Origin: Streptomyces sp. S.PB5
GTDB taxonomy: Bacteria > Actinomycetota > Actinomycetes > Streptomycetales > Streptomycetaceae
Assembly (NCBI RefSeq): GCF_030403745.1
Contig: NZ_JAQMWP010000018.1
Coordinates: 1-64,000, forward strand
DNA length: 64,000 bases
Direction of reading: 5' to 3'
Under the pieces are notes generated by a model that saw only the letters and a list, made by a program, of their open reading frames with translations, was not told where the DNA came from and made no database searches. Of the stretch, positions 35,264-44,026 are shown in pieces (positions within the stretch are counted from its first letter, which is position 1; each line of letters starts with the position of its first letter). Made by a program: the position numbers and the translations under genes.

Positions 35264-36202
35264 TCAGTTCGTGTCCGCGACGGGCGTGCGCTGCTCGCCG
35301 AGGTCGATGCGGCCGTCAGGGGTCGCGATCGTCGCCGTGATCACGTCGCCCGGGTTCAGGTAGTGCGGGTTCTTGGCCTGGCTCTTGAAGAACGCCTTCC
35401 ACTTCACCGCCGGGGGCAGCAGTGCACCGATCTTCTCGACGGCCTTCGGCGGCGCCTTCAGGGCCGTGCCGCCGGGAGTACCGGTGAGCAACAGGTCGCC
35501 GGCGTCCAGGGTCTGGAAGCGGGCCAGCAGGGTCAGCGCCTGGGCCGGGCGGACGATCATGTCGGCCAGGGTGCGGTCCTGGCGCAGCTCGCCGTTGACG
35601 CTCAACTTCAGCCGCAGATCCAGGAGATGAGCGAAGTCCTCCGGCTCCAGCAACGACAGGTACGGACCGGTCGGCGTGAAGGTCGGGTACGACTTGCTCT
35701 CGTAGAACTGCGTCTTGGTCAGCTGCACCTCGCGGGCGCTGACGTCGTTGGTGATCACCAGCCCGGCGATGTATGACGGCAGGTCCCGTTCCTCGACGAC
35801 GGTGCCGACGGGCAGCGGCGCGCCCATGACGAGGCCCAACTCGATCTCGTAGTCGAGGAATTTCACGTGGGAGGGCCGGACGACGGCGTCGCCGGGGCCG
35901 CTGACCGAGCCGGATGCCTTGCGGAAGAAGGTGGGCGGGACGTCGCCCTTGAAGCCCGAATCGCGGGCGTGGCTGCGGTAGTTGACCATCTGGGCGACCA
36001 CCCGGCAGGGCGTGGTGACCGGCGAGAGCGCGACCAGGTCGGCGACGGGTGTGCCCGGTTCGCCGGAGGCGGCGGCCTCACGGACGGCGTCGCGGTCGGC
36101 CAGCAGTTCGGCGGTGGTCACGGCCTTGGTGTCGATCGGGACGGCCCGGTCGCCAAGGACGACCCACCAGCCGTCGGCGGTGCGCAGGACATTGGTGCTC
36201 AT
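35264..36202 (-). CDS. Fumarylacetoacetate hydrolase family protein
   Basis: 312-residue FAH-fold enzyme, with the motifs VVAQMVNYRSHARDSGF, KFLDYEIELGLVMG (metal-binding acidic triad region) and TGTPGGTALK in the C-terminal half. It is expected to hydrolyse or decarboxylate an oxo-acid formed by ring cleavage. It lies between the dioxygenase and hydroxylase genes, on the same strand with short gaps (36 and 19 bases). The specific ring-cleavage product cannot be decided from sequence. Confidence 0.87.
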   Translation of the reverse strand: MSTNVLRTADGWWVVLGDRAVPIDTKAVTTAELLADRDAVREAAASGEPGTPVADLVALSPVTTPCRVVAQMVNYRSHARDSGFKGDVPPTFFRKASGSVSGPGDAVVRPSHVKFLDYEIELGLVMGAPLPVGTVVEERDLPSYIAGLVITNDVSAREVQLTKTQFYESKSYPTFTPTGPYLSLLEPEDFAHLLDLRLKLSVNGELRQDRTLADMIVRPAQALTLLARFQTLDAGDLLLTGTPGGTALKAPPKAVEKIGALLPPAVKWKAFFKSQAKNPHYLNPGDVITATIATPDGRIDLGEQRTPVADTN

Positions 36203-36238
36203 GTCAGTACCTTTGTGAGGGGGATTTGCGTGCGGGGG

Positions 36239-37381
36239 TCAGGAGTTGGCGGCCTTGAGCAGGCCGAACAGTCGTGCCGGGTCCATCTCGTTGTCGCCGC
36301 GCAGGGCCTCGATGACATCGCGGAGCCGCTGCGGGGAGGGGCTCGCGCCGAGGAAGTCGCGGGTGGCGGGCGGCCCCCACTGGGCCAGGCCGCTGGTCGA
36401 CATGGGCGCCCAGCCGGGCTCGACGTCGCAGGAGAACAGGTCGCCGTCGGCGAAGTGCTCCAGCATGAAGTGGTCGGGGTCGCGCCAGTAGTCGAAGAGC
36501 TGGCTGCCCTGGATGTGCCGCCCGATGCCCCAACTGCGCTTGTAACCGCGCTCCTTGAGGTACTCGCCACCGGCGGCGATCGAGTCCAGGTCGGTGACCT
36601 GGTAGGCGGAGTGGACATACCCCGTCCCCGGCCCCAGGTGCATGGCCAGGGTGTGGTGGTCGGCCGGTACGCCGCCCAGGTCGCAGCGTATGAACGCCAT
36701 CGTCGGGCCGCGGTCGCGCTGCCCGTCCAGGAACAGGAAGTCGGACACGATCATCCCGAGGGTGTCCAGGTACCAGTCCAGGGCCCGGCCGAACACCCGC
36801 GTCTCCAGCACCACGTGGCCCAGGCGCTGAATGCGGGACGGCTCGCGCGGCGGCCGCTGGGTGGTGTTGGTGCGCCGGTGATCCGTGCCGAAGTTGAGCA
36901 GCAGCGGCTGCTGTTCCGGCAGCGCGGGGAGCTGTTCGCCGCAGTGCACGACCCGGACCGGGAAGCCCGACGGATCGAGCAGGTCGACCACCTTGCCGCC
37001 GCCGGGAACGTCGCAGTCCCGAACGGACGATCCGGTGGTGCGGGCCAGCCGGTCCAGGTCGGCCCGCTCGGCGGCGCGGAACGCCGGGCCGATGAAGCGA
37101 GACGTACGACCGCGCCGGATCACCATGCAGGGCGAGCCCGCGAAGGTACCCCGCAGCCACAGCTCGCTCTCGGTGCGGGCGGCGACGCCGAAGCCGAAGT
37201 CGCGGGCGAAGACCTCCGCCCGGTCGAGGTCGGGCTTCTCGAACTCCAGCCAGGCCAGGTCCGCCACCTTGATCACGGGGTTCCGGGAGCGGCCGGGGTG
37301 TTCGCCGCGCAGGGCGCCCTGCTCACTGTGGAGGTTCTGGTGGGCCGTGAGGACGTCCCCGTTGACGCGTGTTTCAGACAT
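36239..37381 (-). CDS. Extradiol ring-cleavage dioxygenase (two VOC domains)
   Basis: 380-residue type I extradiol dioxygenase. Two VOC domains; the catalytic C-terminal one shows metal ligands His189 (RLGHVVLE), His242 or 243 (DHHTLAMH) and Glu308 (HFMLEHF). ATG at 37381 with GGAGGG 5 bases upstream; a longer in-frame start runs into the operator region and is rejected. First gene of the operon, divergent from the TetR gene. It opens a catechol-type ring next to one hydroxyl, using Fe(II) and oxygen. Confidence 0.88.
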   Translation of the reverse strand: MSETRVNGDVLTAHQNLHSEQGALRGEHPGRSRNPVIKVADLAWLEFEKPDLDRAEVFARDFGFGVAARTESELWLRGTFAGSPCMVIRRGRTSRFIGPAFRAAERADLDRLARTTGSSVRDCDVPGGGKVVDLLDPSGFPVRVVHCGEQLPALPEQQPLLLNFGTDHRRTNTTQRPPREPSRIQRLGHVVLETRVFGRALDWYLDTLGMIVSDFLFLDGQRDRGPTMAFIRCDLGGVPADHHTLAMHLGPGTGYVHSAYQVTDLDSIAAGGEYLKERGYKRSWGIGRHIQGSQLFDYWRDPDHFMLEHFADGDLFSCDVEPGWAPMSTSGLAQWGPPATRDFLGASPSPQRLRDVIEALRGDNEMDPARLFGLLKAANS

Positions 37382-37408
37382 GGTGCCCTCCGAGCAACAT
37401 TGCCGTAA

Positions 37409-37476
37409 TGAGGAAATCATCAACTGTGACAGTTCCGTCGTCAAGATGTTCGCCGCAGTAAATGATGAATTCATCA
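37409..37476. promoter_or_regulatory. Twin TetR operators of the aromatic operon
   Basis: Perfect palindrome TGATGAATTCATCA (37463-37476) and a related site TGAGGAAATCATCA (37409-37422, 12 of 14 matching). Both lie in the 135-base region between the divergent dioxygenase and TetR genes, one near each start. Binding of the TetR protein to both would control operon and regulator together. Confidence 0.75.
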
Positions 37477-37516
37477 GGACTGCGATCTGTATTGGGTAAC
37501 GGTTAGACTTCTGCGC

Positions 37517-38152
37517 ATGTCTACGTCAGCCCCGCCCAGCAACCGGTTCGAGCGACGTCGCGCAGAGACCCGTGGAGCTCTCGTGCGAGCGGCCCGGCAG
37601 ATACTCGCCGAGACCGGCGACACCAGCGCGAGCATCCAGGCGATCGCCGAGCGCGCGGACGTCGGCTTCGGTTCCTTTTACAACCACTTCGACTCCAAGG
37701 CGGAGTTGTTCGAGACGGCAGTGATCGACGCCTTCGAGGAGTTCGGGCAGGCCTTCGACGAGCGTCTGACGGGGATCGACGACCCGGCGGAGCTGCTCGC
37801 GGCCGGCTTCCGGCTCAGTGCCCGCATGGCCGACTCCCACCCGGAGCTGATGCAGGTCCTGCGCCGCCGTGGCCTCGGGCACATCCACTCGGGCAACGGA
37901 CTGTCCCGACGCGCCCTGCGTGATCTCCAGGTCGGCATCGCCTCCGGCCGTTTCACCACTCTCGACCCCGTGGTCGCCCTGTCCGCGCTGGGCGGCACCC
38001 TGCTGTCCCTGGTGGAACTGCGGTTCGCCCGCCCCGAGGTGGACGGCGACGAGGCCGCGGTCAACCTCGCCGAGATGGTCCTGCGGATGCTGGGCCTGCC
38101 CGCGGACGATGCGCACGAGGTAGCCCGACGCCCCTTGCCCGACATCGACTGA
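37517..38152 (+). CDS. TetR-family regulator of the aromatic operon
   Basis: 211-residue TetR-type regulator with an N-terminal helix-turn-helix: LVRAARQILAETGDTSASIQAIAERADVGFGSFYNHFDSK. The ATG at 37517 gives a normal ~18-residue arm. Divergent from the dioxygenase gene; the shared region has two palindromes (37409-37476). The C-terminal ligand domain is diverged, as usual. The likely effector is the aromatic substrate or a ring-cleavage product. Its stop is only 2 bases from the end of the convergent DUF2993 gene. Confidence 0.92.
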   Translation: MSTSAPPSNRFERRRAETRGALVRAARQILAETGDTSASIQAIAERADVGFGSFYNHFDSKAELFETAVIDAFEEFGQAFDERLTGIDDPAELLAAGFRLSARMADSHPELMQVLRRRGLGHIHSGNGLSRRALRDLQVGIASGRFTTLDPVVALSALGGTLLSLVELRFARPEVDGDEAAVNLAEMVLRMLGLPADDAHEVARRPLPDID

Positions 38153-38154
38153 CC

Positions 38155-38937
38155 TCACGCGGCCGACGAGTCCGGGTGGAACGTGACCGAGCGGCCTGTG
38201 AAGCGGGCGTCGATTCCGTCCTCGGTGGTGCTGACCGACCGCAGCCGGAGCCCTTCGGGCACGTTCTGTAGCGGAATGGGCTCGTCCAGGGCCTTGTCGA
38301 GCAGTGATTTCAGCGGCGGGAGCAGCTCGCCCTGCTCCGCGCGTACGTCTGTGAAGGCGATGCGGTTGCCGCCGGCCGCCGAGACGGCCGCGCTCACGGT
38401 CACGTCGCCGACGAGCGGCAGACTCGCGGTCGCGTCGACCCGGCCGGACTCGTCCCCCTGTGACACCTGCACACCGAGCGCGCTCGACACGTCCGCGTAC
38501 GACAGGAACGCGGTCGCTGTGACGCTGTCCGCGTGAGCCTCGTCGGCGCTTCCCGAGGTCTTCAGCCCGTCCATCGCGACCGTCAGCTTCGTCACCGGGA
38601 GCGGCCGGGTGGTACCGCTGGCCGGAATGTGGTGGGCGGTCAGGTCCACATGGTCCAGGCTGCCGCGGGCCAGTTGGGTCAGCACAGGAAAGCCGTCGAC
38701 GTGCACGGCAGGCGGCTCCGCGGTTCCCATGCCGTCCTGGAACGCCTTGGCCGTACGGTTCTCCGCGCGAGCTGCGGCGATCCGGTCGACCGCGACTCCT
38801 CCTACCAGCACGGCCACCAGGGACGCAGCGGCGATGATCATGCGCCGCCTGGTCCGGGTCGGGGGGCTCACGTAGACGGAGCCGTCGCCGTAGTAGGGCT
38901 CGCCGATGAATTCCTCGTCGGGGCGGGACTGGTACAT
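38155..38937 (-). CDS. DUF2993 (LmeA-like) membrane-anchored protein
   Basis: 260-residue protein with one N-terminal membrane helix after ~45 cytoplasmic residues (RTRRRMIIAAASLVAVLVGGVAVDRIAA), then an external DUF2993 domain rich in beta strands (HVDGFPVLTQLARGSLDHVDL; DVSSALGVQ). DUF2993 proteins include the mycobacterial phospholipid-binding LmeA. The ATG at 38937 follows GAGGAG. It lies 35 bases after a TetR gene on the same strand and may be co-transcribed with it. A role in envelope lipid handling is inferred from the family. Confidence 0.82.
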   Translation of the reverse strand: MYQSRPDEEFIGEPYYGDGSVYVSPPTRTRRRMIIAAASLVAVLVGGVAVDRIAAARAENRTAKAFQDGMGTAEPPAVHVDGFPVLTQLARGSLDHVDLTAHHIPASGTTRPLPVTKLTVAMDGLKTSGSADEAHADSVTATAFLSYADVSSALGVQVSQGDESGRVDATASLPLVGDVTVSAAVSAAGGNRIAFTDVRAEQGELLPPLKSLLDKALDEPIPLQNVPEGLRLRSVSTTEDGIDARFTGRSVTFHPDSSAA

Positions 38938-38972
38938 GTTTCTCCTCTTCGAGTGGTGCTGGGGAAGTGCGC

Positions 38973-39611
38973 CTACGCGGCGTCGCCCGCGGGCCGGACA
39001 AGCCCGTGGACGCACGCCGCGGCGCTGTCTCCGGCCACGCCCATCGCGATCAGGGCGGCGGTCGCGGTGCCGGTTCCGTCATCGCTCCAGACCCCGCTGT
39101 TCACGCAGTCGAGAAGCCCTAGCAGGTGCCCCTCCAGCGCCCGGGCAAGGACGACCGGGGGGACGCCGGTCTGGAAGGCGCCCTGCCGTTGCCCCCGGCC
39201 GATGATCGCCTCCGCCATGTCCCGCGCGGGGGCCAGGACTTCAGCGAGCCGATCGGCCCCGAGGTCCTGGGGAGCGAGGCGGAGCAGGATGCGGTAGCGA
39301 TCTCCGACGGGCCACACCGCGAGCACGAAGCGCGCCAGCTCCGTGACGGCATCCGCCGCCGGTGCGCGCGGGACCGCGAGCGCCTGCCGCACGGCCCATG
39401 CGGCCTCCTCCACCAGCCCCTCCATCAGTGCGGCCCGGCCGTTGAAGTGGCCATAGACCGTACGGCGTACCACCCCTGCCGCCTCGGCGATGTCAGCGAG
39501 GCTGCTGTCGGGGTCACGGTCGAGTTCCTGGCGGGCCGCCTCCAGGATGCGGGCCCGCGTGAGCAGAGTGCGGCTGCGTTCCGGGGCGGCTGTCAGGTGT
39601 GCGTGGATCAT
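38973..39611 (-). CDS. TetR-family regulator (paralogue 1)
   Basis: 212-residue TetR regulator: TRARILEAARQELDRDPDSSLADIAEAAGVVRRTVYGHFNGRAALMEGL is the DNA-binding domain. It closely resembles the regulator at 44123-44749 (same RRTxxGHFxGRAAL, and VWPVGDRYRILLRLA against LWPVGDRYRMLLALA). Divergent from the DHA2 exporter gene. The shared intergenic region carries two TTGC-N10-GCAA type sites overlapping the exporter promoter, so it very probably represses the exporter and itself. Confidence 0.92.
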   Translation of the reverse strand: MIHAHLTAAPERSRTLLTRARILEAARQELDRDPDSSLADIAEAAGVVRRTVYGHFNGRAALMEGLVEEAAWAVRQALAVPRAPAADAVTELARFVLAVWPVGDRYRILLRLAPQDLGADRLAEVLAPARDMAEAIIGRGQRQGAFQTGVPPVVLARALEGHLLGLLDCVNSGVWSDDGTGTATAALIAMGVAGDSAAACVHGLVRPAGDAA

Positions 39612-39649
39612 GTCGAACCTCCGGTGGACGGGGGAGGGTGACTCGATAG

Positions 39650-39698
39650 TTGCACACCAACGAGCAATAAACTAGTCTGCACATCAACGGGCAATTAG
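39650..39698 (+). promoter_or_regulatory. Exporter promoter with two repeated operators
   Basis: -35 TTGCAC (39650-39655), 17-bp spacer, -10 TAGTCT (39673-39678). Two direct 20-bp repeats, TGCACACCAACGAGCAATAA (39651-39670) and TGCACATCAACGGGCAATTA (39679-39698), overlap the -35/spacer and the transcription start. Each contains TTGC/CTGC...GCAA symmetry. A minus-strand -35 TTTATT and -10 TATCGA for the TetR gene fit in the same stretch. Confidence 0.75.
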
Positions 39699-39797
39699 CT
39701 GCCTCTGGTGCCGGGCCCCTCTTGGCCCCGTGTGCACCGATCCCATCGATTCCGCACCCCGAAGCCTCCGCTTCACCTCCTGCCGAGGAGCCTGACC

Positions 39798-41411
39798 ATG
39801 CCGCTCTTTCCGAACACACCCGTCGAGAAGATGACGGAGCCCTACCACCGGCGCTGGTGGGCCCTGCTGGTCCTGTGTCTGAGCCTGCTGATCGTCGTCA
39901 TGGCGAACACGTCACTGATCGTGGCCGCCCCCGACATGACCAAGGACCTGGGGCTGAGCAGCAGTGATCTGCAGTGGGTCATCGACGGCTACACCGTCCC
40001 CTACGCCGCGCTGATGCTGGTGCTGGGGGCGATCGGCGACAAGTACAGCCGCCGTGGCGCCCTCGTCCTCGGCCTGCTGATCTTCGCCGGAGGTTCGGTG
40101 ATGGGCGGCCTGGTCGATGAGACGAGCCTTGTCATCACAGCCCGCGCGATCATGGGCGTAGGTGCCGCCGTCGTCATGCCGGCCACCCTGTCGCTGCTGG
40201 TCGCGATCTTCCCGCGCGCCGAGCGCGCCAAGGCGATCACCGCCTGGTCCGCGACCTCCGGGCTCGCCATCGCCGCAGGCCCGCTGGCCGCCGGGTGGCT
40301 GCTGGAGAACCACGCCTGGGGCTCCACCTTCCTGATGAACGTACCCGTCGCCGTCCTCGGCGTGGTCGGCGCGCTGCTCCTGGTCCCGCCGTCGAAGGCG
40401 GAGGGCATGGGCCGCATCGACTACGTCGGCGGTCTGCTGTCGATCGTCTCGGTCGGCTCCCTGGTCTACGCGACCATCGAGGGCCCGCACTTCGGCTGGG
40501 GCGTCGGCCCGATCGCCGCGGCCGTCGTCGCCGGCGTAGGCCTGCTGGCCTTCGTCGCCTGGGAGTTGAAGCACCCCAACCCGATGCTGAACGTCCGCAA
40601 GTTCACCGAGCGCCCCTTCAGCGGCTCCATGCTCGCGGTGCTGTTCTTCTTCTTCGGCACCTTCGGCTCGATCTACTACTCCACCCAGTTCCTGCAGTTC
40701 GTCCTCGGCTACGACGCCCTGGAGACCGGCATCCGCCTGCTGCCGCTGGCCGGAGCCGTGTTCGTCGGCTCCGCCGTCACCGGCAAACTCGCCCCGAAGC
40801 TGGGCGTGAAGATCGTGGTCGGCACCGGCATGGTCATCGGCACCGCGGGCGTCTTCCTGCTCACCCAGATCGAGACGGGCTCGACCTACACCGACTTCCT
40901 GACGCCCCTGCTGCTGCTCGGCTTCGCCATCGGCCTGAGTCTCGCCCCGGCCACCGACACCATCATGGGCTCCTTCCCCGAGGACGAACTGGGCGTCGGC
41001 GGCGGCGCCAACGACACCGCCTTGGAACTCGGCTGCGCCCTGGGCATAGCCATCCTCGGCTCGCTGCTCGCCACGTCCTACAAGGACAAGCTCACCGACA
41101 TGGTCGGCGGCCACCTCCCGGCCGAGGCCATGGACGTCGCCAAGGACTCCGTCGGCGGTGGCATCGCGGTCGCCGAGCAGGTCGCCAAGAACCCCCAGGG
41201 CGGTGCCGAGCAGGCCCAGACCCTGCTGGGAGCGGTGCACGAGTCCTTCGCCCACGCCATCGCCCACACCAGCCTCATCGGCGGCATCATCATGGCCGCC
41301 GGGACGCTGATCGTCATCGCCGTCCTGCCCGGCCGGGGGCACACCACCGAGCACGGTGAGGAAGATGCGGCACCGGCTACCGAGGAGCAGACCGAGACCG
41401 TGGGCGCCTGA
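39798..41411 (+). CDS. MFS multidrug exporter, DHA2 family (14 TM)
   Basis: 537-residue exporter of the DHA2 (EmrB/QacA) family with about 14 helices. Motifs: ANTSLIVAAPDMTKDLGLSSSDLQWVIDGYTVPYAALMLVLGAIGDKYSRRGALVLG at the start (helices 1-3 with motif A), and motif C-like AIAAGPLAAGWLLENHAW. The ATG at 39798 follows GAGGAG. The C-terminus is acidic (HGEEDAAPATEEQTET). Divergent from a TetR repressor gene, with operators over its promoter. Substrate unknown; induction by a toxic compound that releases TetR is expected. Confidence 0.94.
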   Translation: MPLFPNTPVEKMTEPYHRRWWALLVLCLSLLIVVMANTSLIVAAPDMTKDLGLSSSDLQWVIDGYTVPYAALMLVLGAIGDKYSRRGALVLGLLIFAGGSVMGGLVDETSLVITARAIMGVGAAVVMPATLSLLVAIFPRAERAKAITAWSATSGLAIAAGPLAAGWLLENHAWGSTFLMNVPVAVLGVVGALLLVPPSKAEGMGRIDYVGGLLSIVSVGSLVYATIEGPHFGWGVGPIAAAVVAGVGLLAFVAWELKHPNPMLNVRKFTERPFSGSMLAVLFFFFGTFGSIYYSTQFLQFVLGYDALETGIRLLPLAGAVFVGSAVTGKLAPKLGVKIVVGTGMVIGTAGVFLLTQIETGSTYTDFLTPLLLLGFAIGLSLAPATDTIMGSFPEDELGVGGGANDTALELGCALGIAILGSLLATSYKDKLTDMVGGHLPAEAMDVAKDSVGGGIAVAEQVAKNPQGGAEQAQTLLGAVHESFAHAIAHTSLIGGIIMAAGTLIVIAVLPGRGHTTEHGEEDAAPATEEQTETVGA

Positions 41412-41423
41412 GCCCCGTACACC

Positions 41424-41451
41424 GGAGGCCGGAACCTGGATTCCGGCCTCC
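41424..41451 (+). terminator. Terminator 1 of the DHA2 exporter gene
   Basis: 11-bp perfect stem GGAGGCCGGAA / TTCCGGCCTCC with loop CCTGGA, 13 bases after the stop codon. Confidence 0.75.
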
Positions 41452-41494
41452 TCCACCCCCAGGACGGGTCGTGCCTTGAGCGGCGCACGGCCCC

Positions 41495-41538
41495 GGGACG
41501 GTGCCGGGAGGGGACACCCGGCACCGTCCCTCTTTTTT
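41495..41538 (+). terminator. Terminator 2 of the DHA2 exporter gene, with T-run
   Basis: 14-bp perfect stem GGGACGGTGCCGGG / CCCGGCACCGTCCC followed by TCTTTTTT. A classical intrinsic terminator, unusual in having a U tract in this GC-rich genome. Confidence 0.9.
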
Positions 41539-41729
41539 GCTGTCGGCCCCTCCGAGGTGAGCCCAACCGGGCCCAGTTCCAGGATGCTTGGCGAAGATCA
41601 GGCGCTATGGGGTGGCTTCGGGGGCGGCTTGGTTGGGACCACCGGCCTGACGCCGAGTCGGGCGGTGCGGCGTCGGGGAGCTGGTGATCAATCGGCCTGG
41701 GCCGGCGGCGAGATCACGCGGGTTTCCGG

Positions 41730-41976
41730 GTGGACAAGGCGTTCCGCACCCATGTCTTCTCGTCTGTGGCGACCGCTTCGTTCGGCGTCCCGTTGGCCCT
41801 GGTGATCCTCAACCGGGTCGCGATGGTGCAGGCCGAGGCGGCGGAAACACGTACAGGCCGGCCTCGACGAAATGCGCCGTGCGGCCAAGTCTTTCGCGTA
41901 CGAGGCACGCATCATCGAAGACCTGGTCCAGCCACTCGGGGACCCGGTCAGGCGGGCGGAGTCAACCTGCCCATGA
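41730..41976 (+). pseudogene. Possible frameshifted small gene
   Basis: A coding-like stretch from a GTG at 41730 (VDKAFRTHVFSSVATASFG, one hydrophobic segment) seems to continue after a +1 shift near 41845 as KHVQAGLDEMRRAAKSFAYE and on to a stop at 41976. No family recognised. The rest of 41539-41729 and 41977-42038 shows nothing clear. Confidence 0.3.
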
Positions 41977-42038
41977 TGACGTGGCGGCGCCGGCCCGGCG
42001 GTACCGCACTGGCCACGACGCTGGCGCGGCGCAGAAGG

Positions 42039-42068
42039 GCCCTCAACCGCGCATGGGCGGTTGAGGGC
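42039..42068 (-). terminator. Terminator of the Ser/Thr kinase gene
   Basis: 12-bp perfect stem GCCCTCAACCGC / GCGGTTGAGGGC with a 6-base loop, 27 bases past the stop codon. Confidence 0.8.
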
Positions 42069-42095
42069 TTCACGCTGTCGGGTGGCAGCGACGTC

Positions 42096-44015
42096 TCACT
42101 GGCCGCCGTTCGTCGCCTCCGGCGTCGTCGCCGTGTCGTCGTCAGGCGTCCCGTCGTCCGACGGCGTGTCCTGGGCCTCCTCGGTGACGACGACCACCGT
42201 GCTGCCCTCCTCGACCTCGCTCCCGGCCGCCGGGGTGCTGGAGGTGACCACGGCGTCGGAGGCCTGGGAGTACCCGGAGGCGACGGTCACCTGGAGGCCG
42301 AGGCCACCCAGTTCGTTCTGGACCTCGGCAAGGGTCTTGCCGATGATGTCCGTCGGAATCTGCACGGTCTGCACCGACTTGGCGATCTGGACGTCGACCG
42401 ACGAGCCGGGCTCGACTGCATCTCCCGCGGTGATGCTCTGTTCGACGACGGTGCCGGCCGCCGCGCTGCTCTCCACCTCGGTGGTGTCGCCCAGCTCGAG
42501 GTCGTGCTCGGCGAGCAGCTTGCGGGCCTCGTCCAGGGTGCTGCCGGTGAGGTCGGGAACCGTGGCCTTCTCGGCCTCCTTGGCCACCGTGAGGGTGATC
42601 TCGGTGCCCTTCTCGACGCTCTCGCCGCCTGCCGGATCCTGCTCCAGGACGGTCCCGGCGTCCTCGGGGGACACCTTGTGCCGGAGCTTCACCTTGAAGC
42701 CCTTGTCCTCCAGGATGCGGGACGCGTCGTCCTCGTCCTTGTCCGTGACGTCCGGCACCTCCACCTTCGGCGCGCCGGTGGAAACCGTGACCGACACCGC
42801 CTCGCCCTTGTCGAGCCGACCGTCCAGCGGCGTCTGTTCGCAGATGTGTCCCTTGGGCTGGTCCGCGCAGGGCTCCTTCTTGGTGACGGTGAGCGTGAGC
42901 CCGACGTTGTCCGCCGTACGGCGGGCTTCCTCCAGGGTCTGGCCGACGAGATCGGGTACGTCCGTCTTGCCGTCGTCGGCCGTACCGCGCCCGAACATGA
43001 ACCAGCCGAGCACGAGTGCCGCGACGACGACCGCGACACTCATCCCGATCAGCGCGGCAGTGCCTCTGCGGCGACCTCTCTCCGCTGCGTCATCGCCGTC
43101 GGGCTCCTCGTCGCCGCCGTCGAACGCCCGGTCCGGGACGGTCTGCGCCGCGAGGTACGCCTCGATGTCGGCGAGCATCTCCTGCGCGGACTGGTAACGG
43201 TGCGCAGGGTCCTTCGTCAGAGCCCGCAGGACGATGTTGTCGACCTGGGGGCCGGCCTCGGGGTTGTAAAGGCTCGGCGGCCGTGGTTCCTCCTGAACGT
43301 GCTGGTACATCACCGCCATCGGCGAATCGCCGGTGAACGGCGCGCGCAGGGTGAGGAGTTCGTACAGAAGGCAGCCCACCGAGTACAGGTCGGAGCGGGC
43401 GTCGATGGTGTGTCCCATCGCCTGCTCCGGGGAGAGGTACTGCGCGGTGCCGATCACCATGGAGGTCTGAGTCATGCCGACGTCCCGCGCGTCACGGGCG
43501 ATGCCGAAGTCCATGACCTTCACCTGGCCCGACCAGGTCACCATGACGTTGGCCGGCTTGATGTCCCGGTGCACGATGCCGTGCTGGTGGGAGTGTGCGA
43601 GCGCCTCCAGAACGCCGGCCGTCACCTCCAAAGCGCGTTCGACGGTCAGCGGCGGTCCGGAGTACAGGGCCTCGCGCAGGGTGGTGCCGTCGACGTACTC
43701 CATCACGAGGTACGGCAACTGCGCCCCGTACGAGAAGTGTTCGCCCGTGTCGTAGACCGCGGCGATGGCCGGATGGTTGAGCGAGGCGGTGGACTGTGCC
43801 TCCCGCCGGAATCGCTCCTGGAGTGTCGGATCGTGGGCGAGGTCGGTGCGCAGCGTTTTCACCGCGACGCCGCGGTCGAGCCGGAGATCGTGCGCGAGAT
43901 GCACCTCGGCCATGCCTCCGGAGCCGAGGAGCAGCCGCAGTTCGTACCTGTCGCCGAGGACCGTCACCGGCGCAGGCTGGGAGAAGGCCAGATCATCTGG
44001 TCCACCGAAGTTCAT
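42096..44015 (-). CDS. PknB-like Ser/Thr protein kinase with four PASTA repeats
   Basis: 639-residue membrane kinase. Cytoplasmic kinase domain (~20-290): LLGSGGMAEVHLA (G loop), AVKTL (Lys53), HRDIKPANVMV (catalytic loop), MDFGIARDA (DFG), GTAQYLSPEQA (activation segment). One membrane helix (~355-377, LIGMSVAVVVAALVLGWFMF), then four extracellular PASTA domains beginning VPDLVGQTLEEAR, VPDVTDKDEDDA, VPDLTGSTLDEAR and IPTDIIGKTLAEV, and a Thr/Asp-rich tail. PASTA kinases sense peptidoglycan or lipid II. The ATG at 44015 has no good ribosome site, so the mRNA may be leaderless. A TTGC-N10-GCAA site lies 12-29 bases upstream. Confidence 0.94.
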   Translation of the reverse strand: MNFGGPDDLAFSQPAPVTVLGDRYELRLLLGSGGMAEVHLAHDLRLDRGVAVKTLRTDLAHDPTLQERFRREAQSTASLNHPAIAAVYDTGEHFSYGAQLPYLVMEYVDGTTLREALYSGPPLTVERALEVTAGVLEALAHSHQHGIVHRDIKPANVMVTWSGQVKVMDFGIARDARDVGMTQTSMVIGTAQYLSPEQAMGHTIDARSDLYSVGCLLYELLTLRAPFTGDSPMAVMYQHVQEEPRPPSLYNPEAGPQVDNIVLRALTKDPAHRYQSAQEMLADIEAYLAAQTVPDRAFDGGDEEPDGDDAAERGRRRGTAALIGMSVAVVVAALVLGWFMFGRGTADDGKTDVPDLVGQTLEEARRTADNVGLTLTVTKKEPCADQPKGHICEQTPLDGRLDKGEAVSVTVSTGAPKVEVPDVTDKDEDDASRILEDKGFKVKLRHKVSPEDAGTVLEQDPAGGESVEKGTEITLTVAKEAEKATVPDLTGSTLDEARKLLAEHDLELGDTTEVESSAAAGTVVEQSITAGDAVEPGSSVDVQIAKSVQTVQIPTDIIGKTLAEVQNELGGLGLQVTVASGYSQASDAVVTSSTPAAGSEVEEGSTVVVVTEEAQDTPSDDGTPDDDTATTPEATNGGQ

Positions 44016-44026
44016 GGACAAGATAA

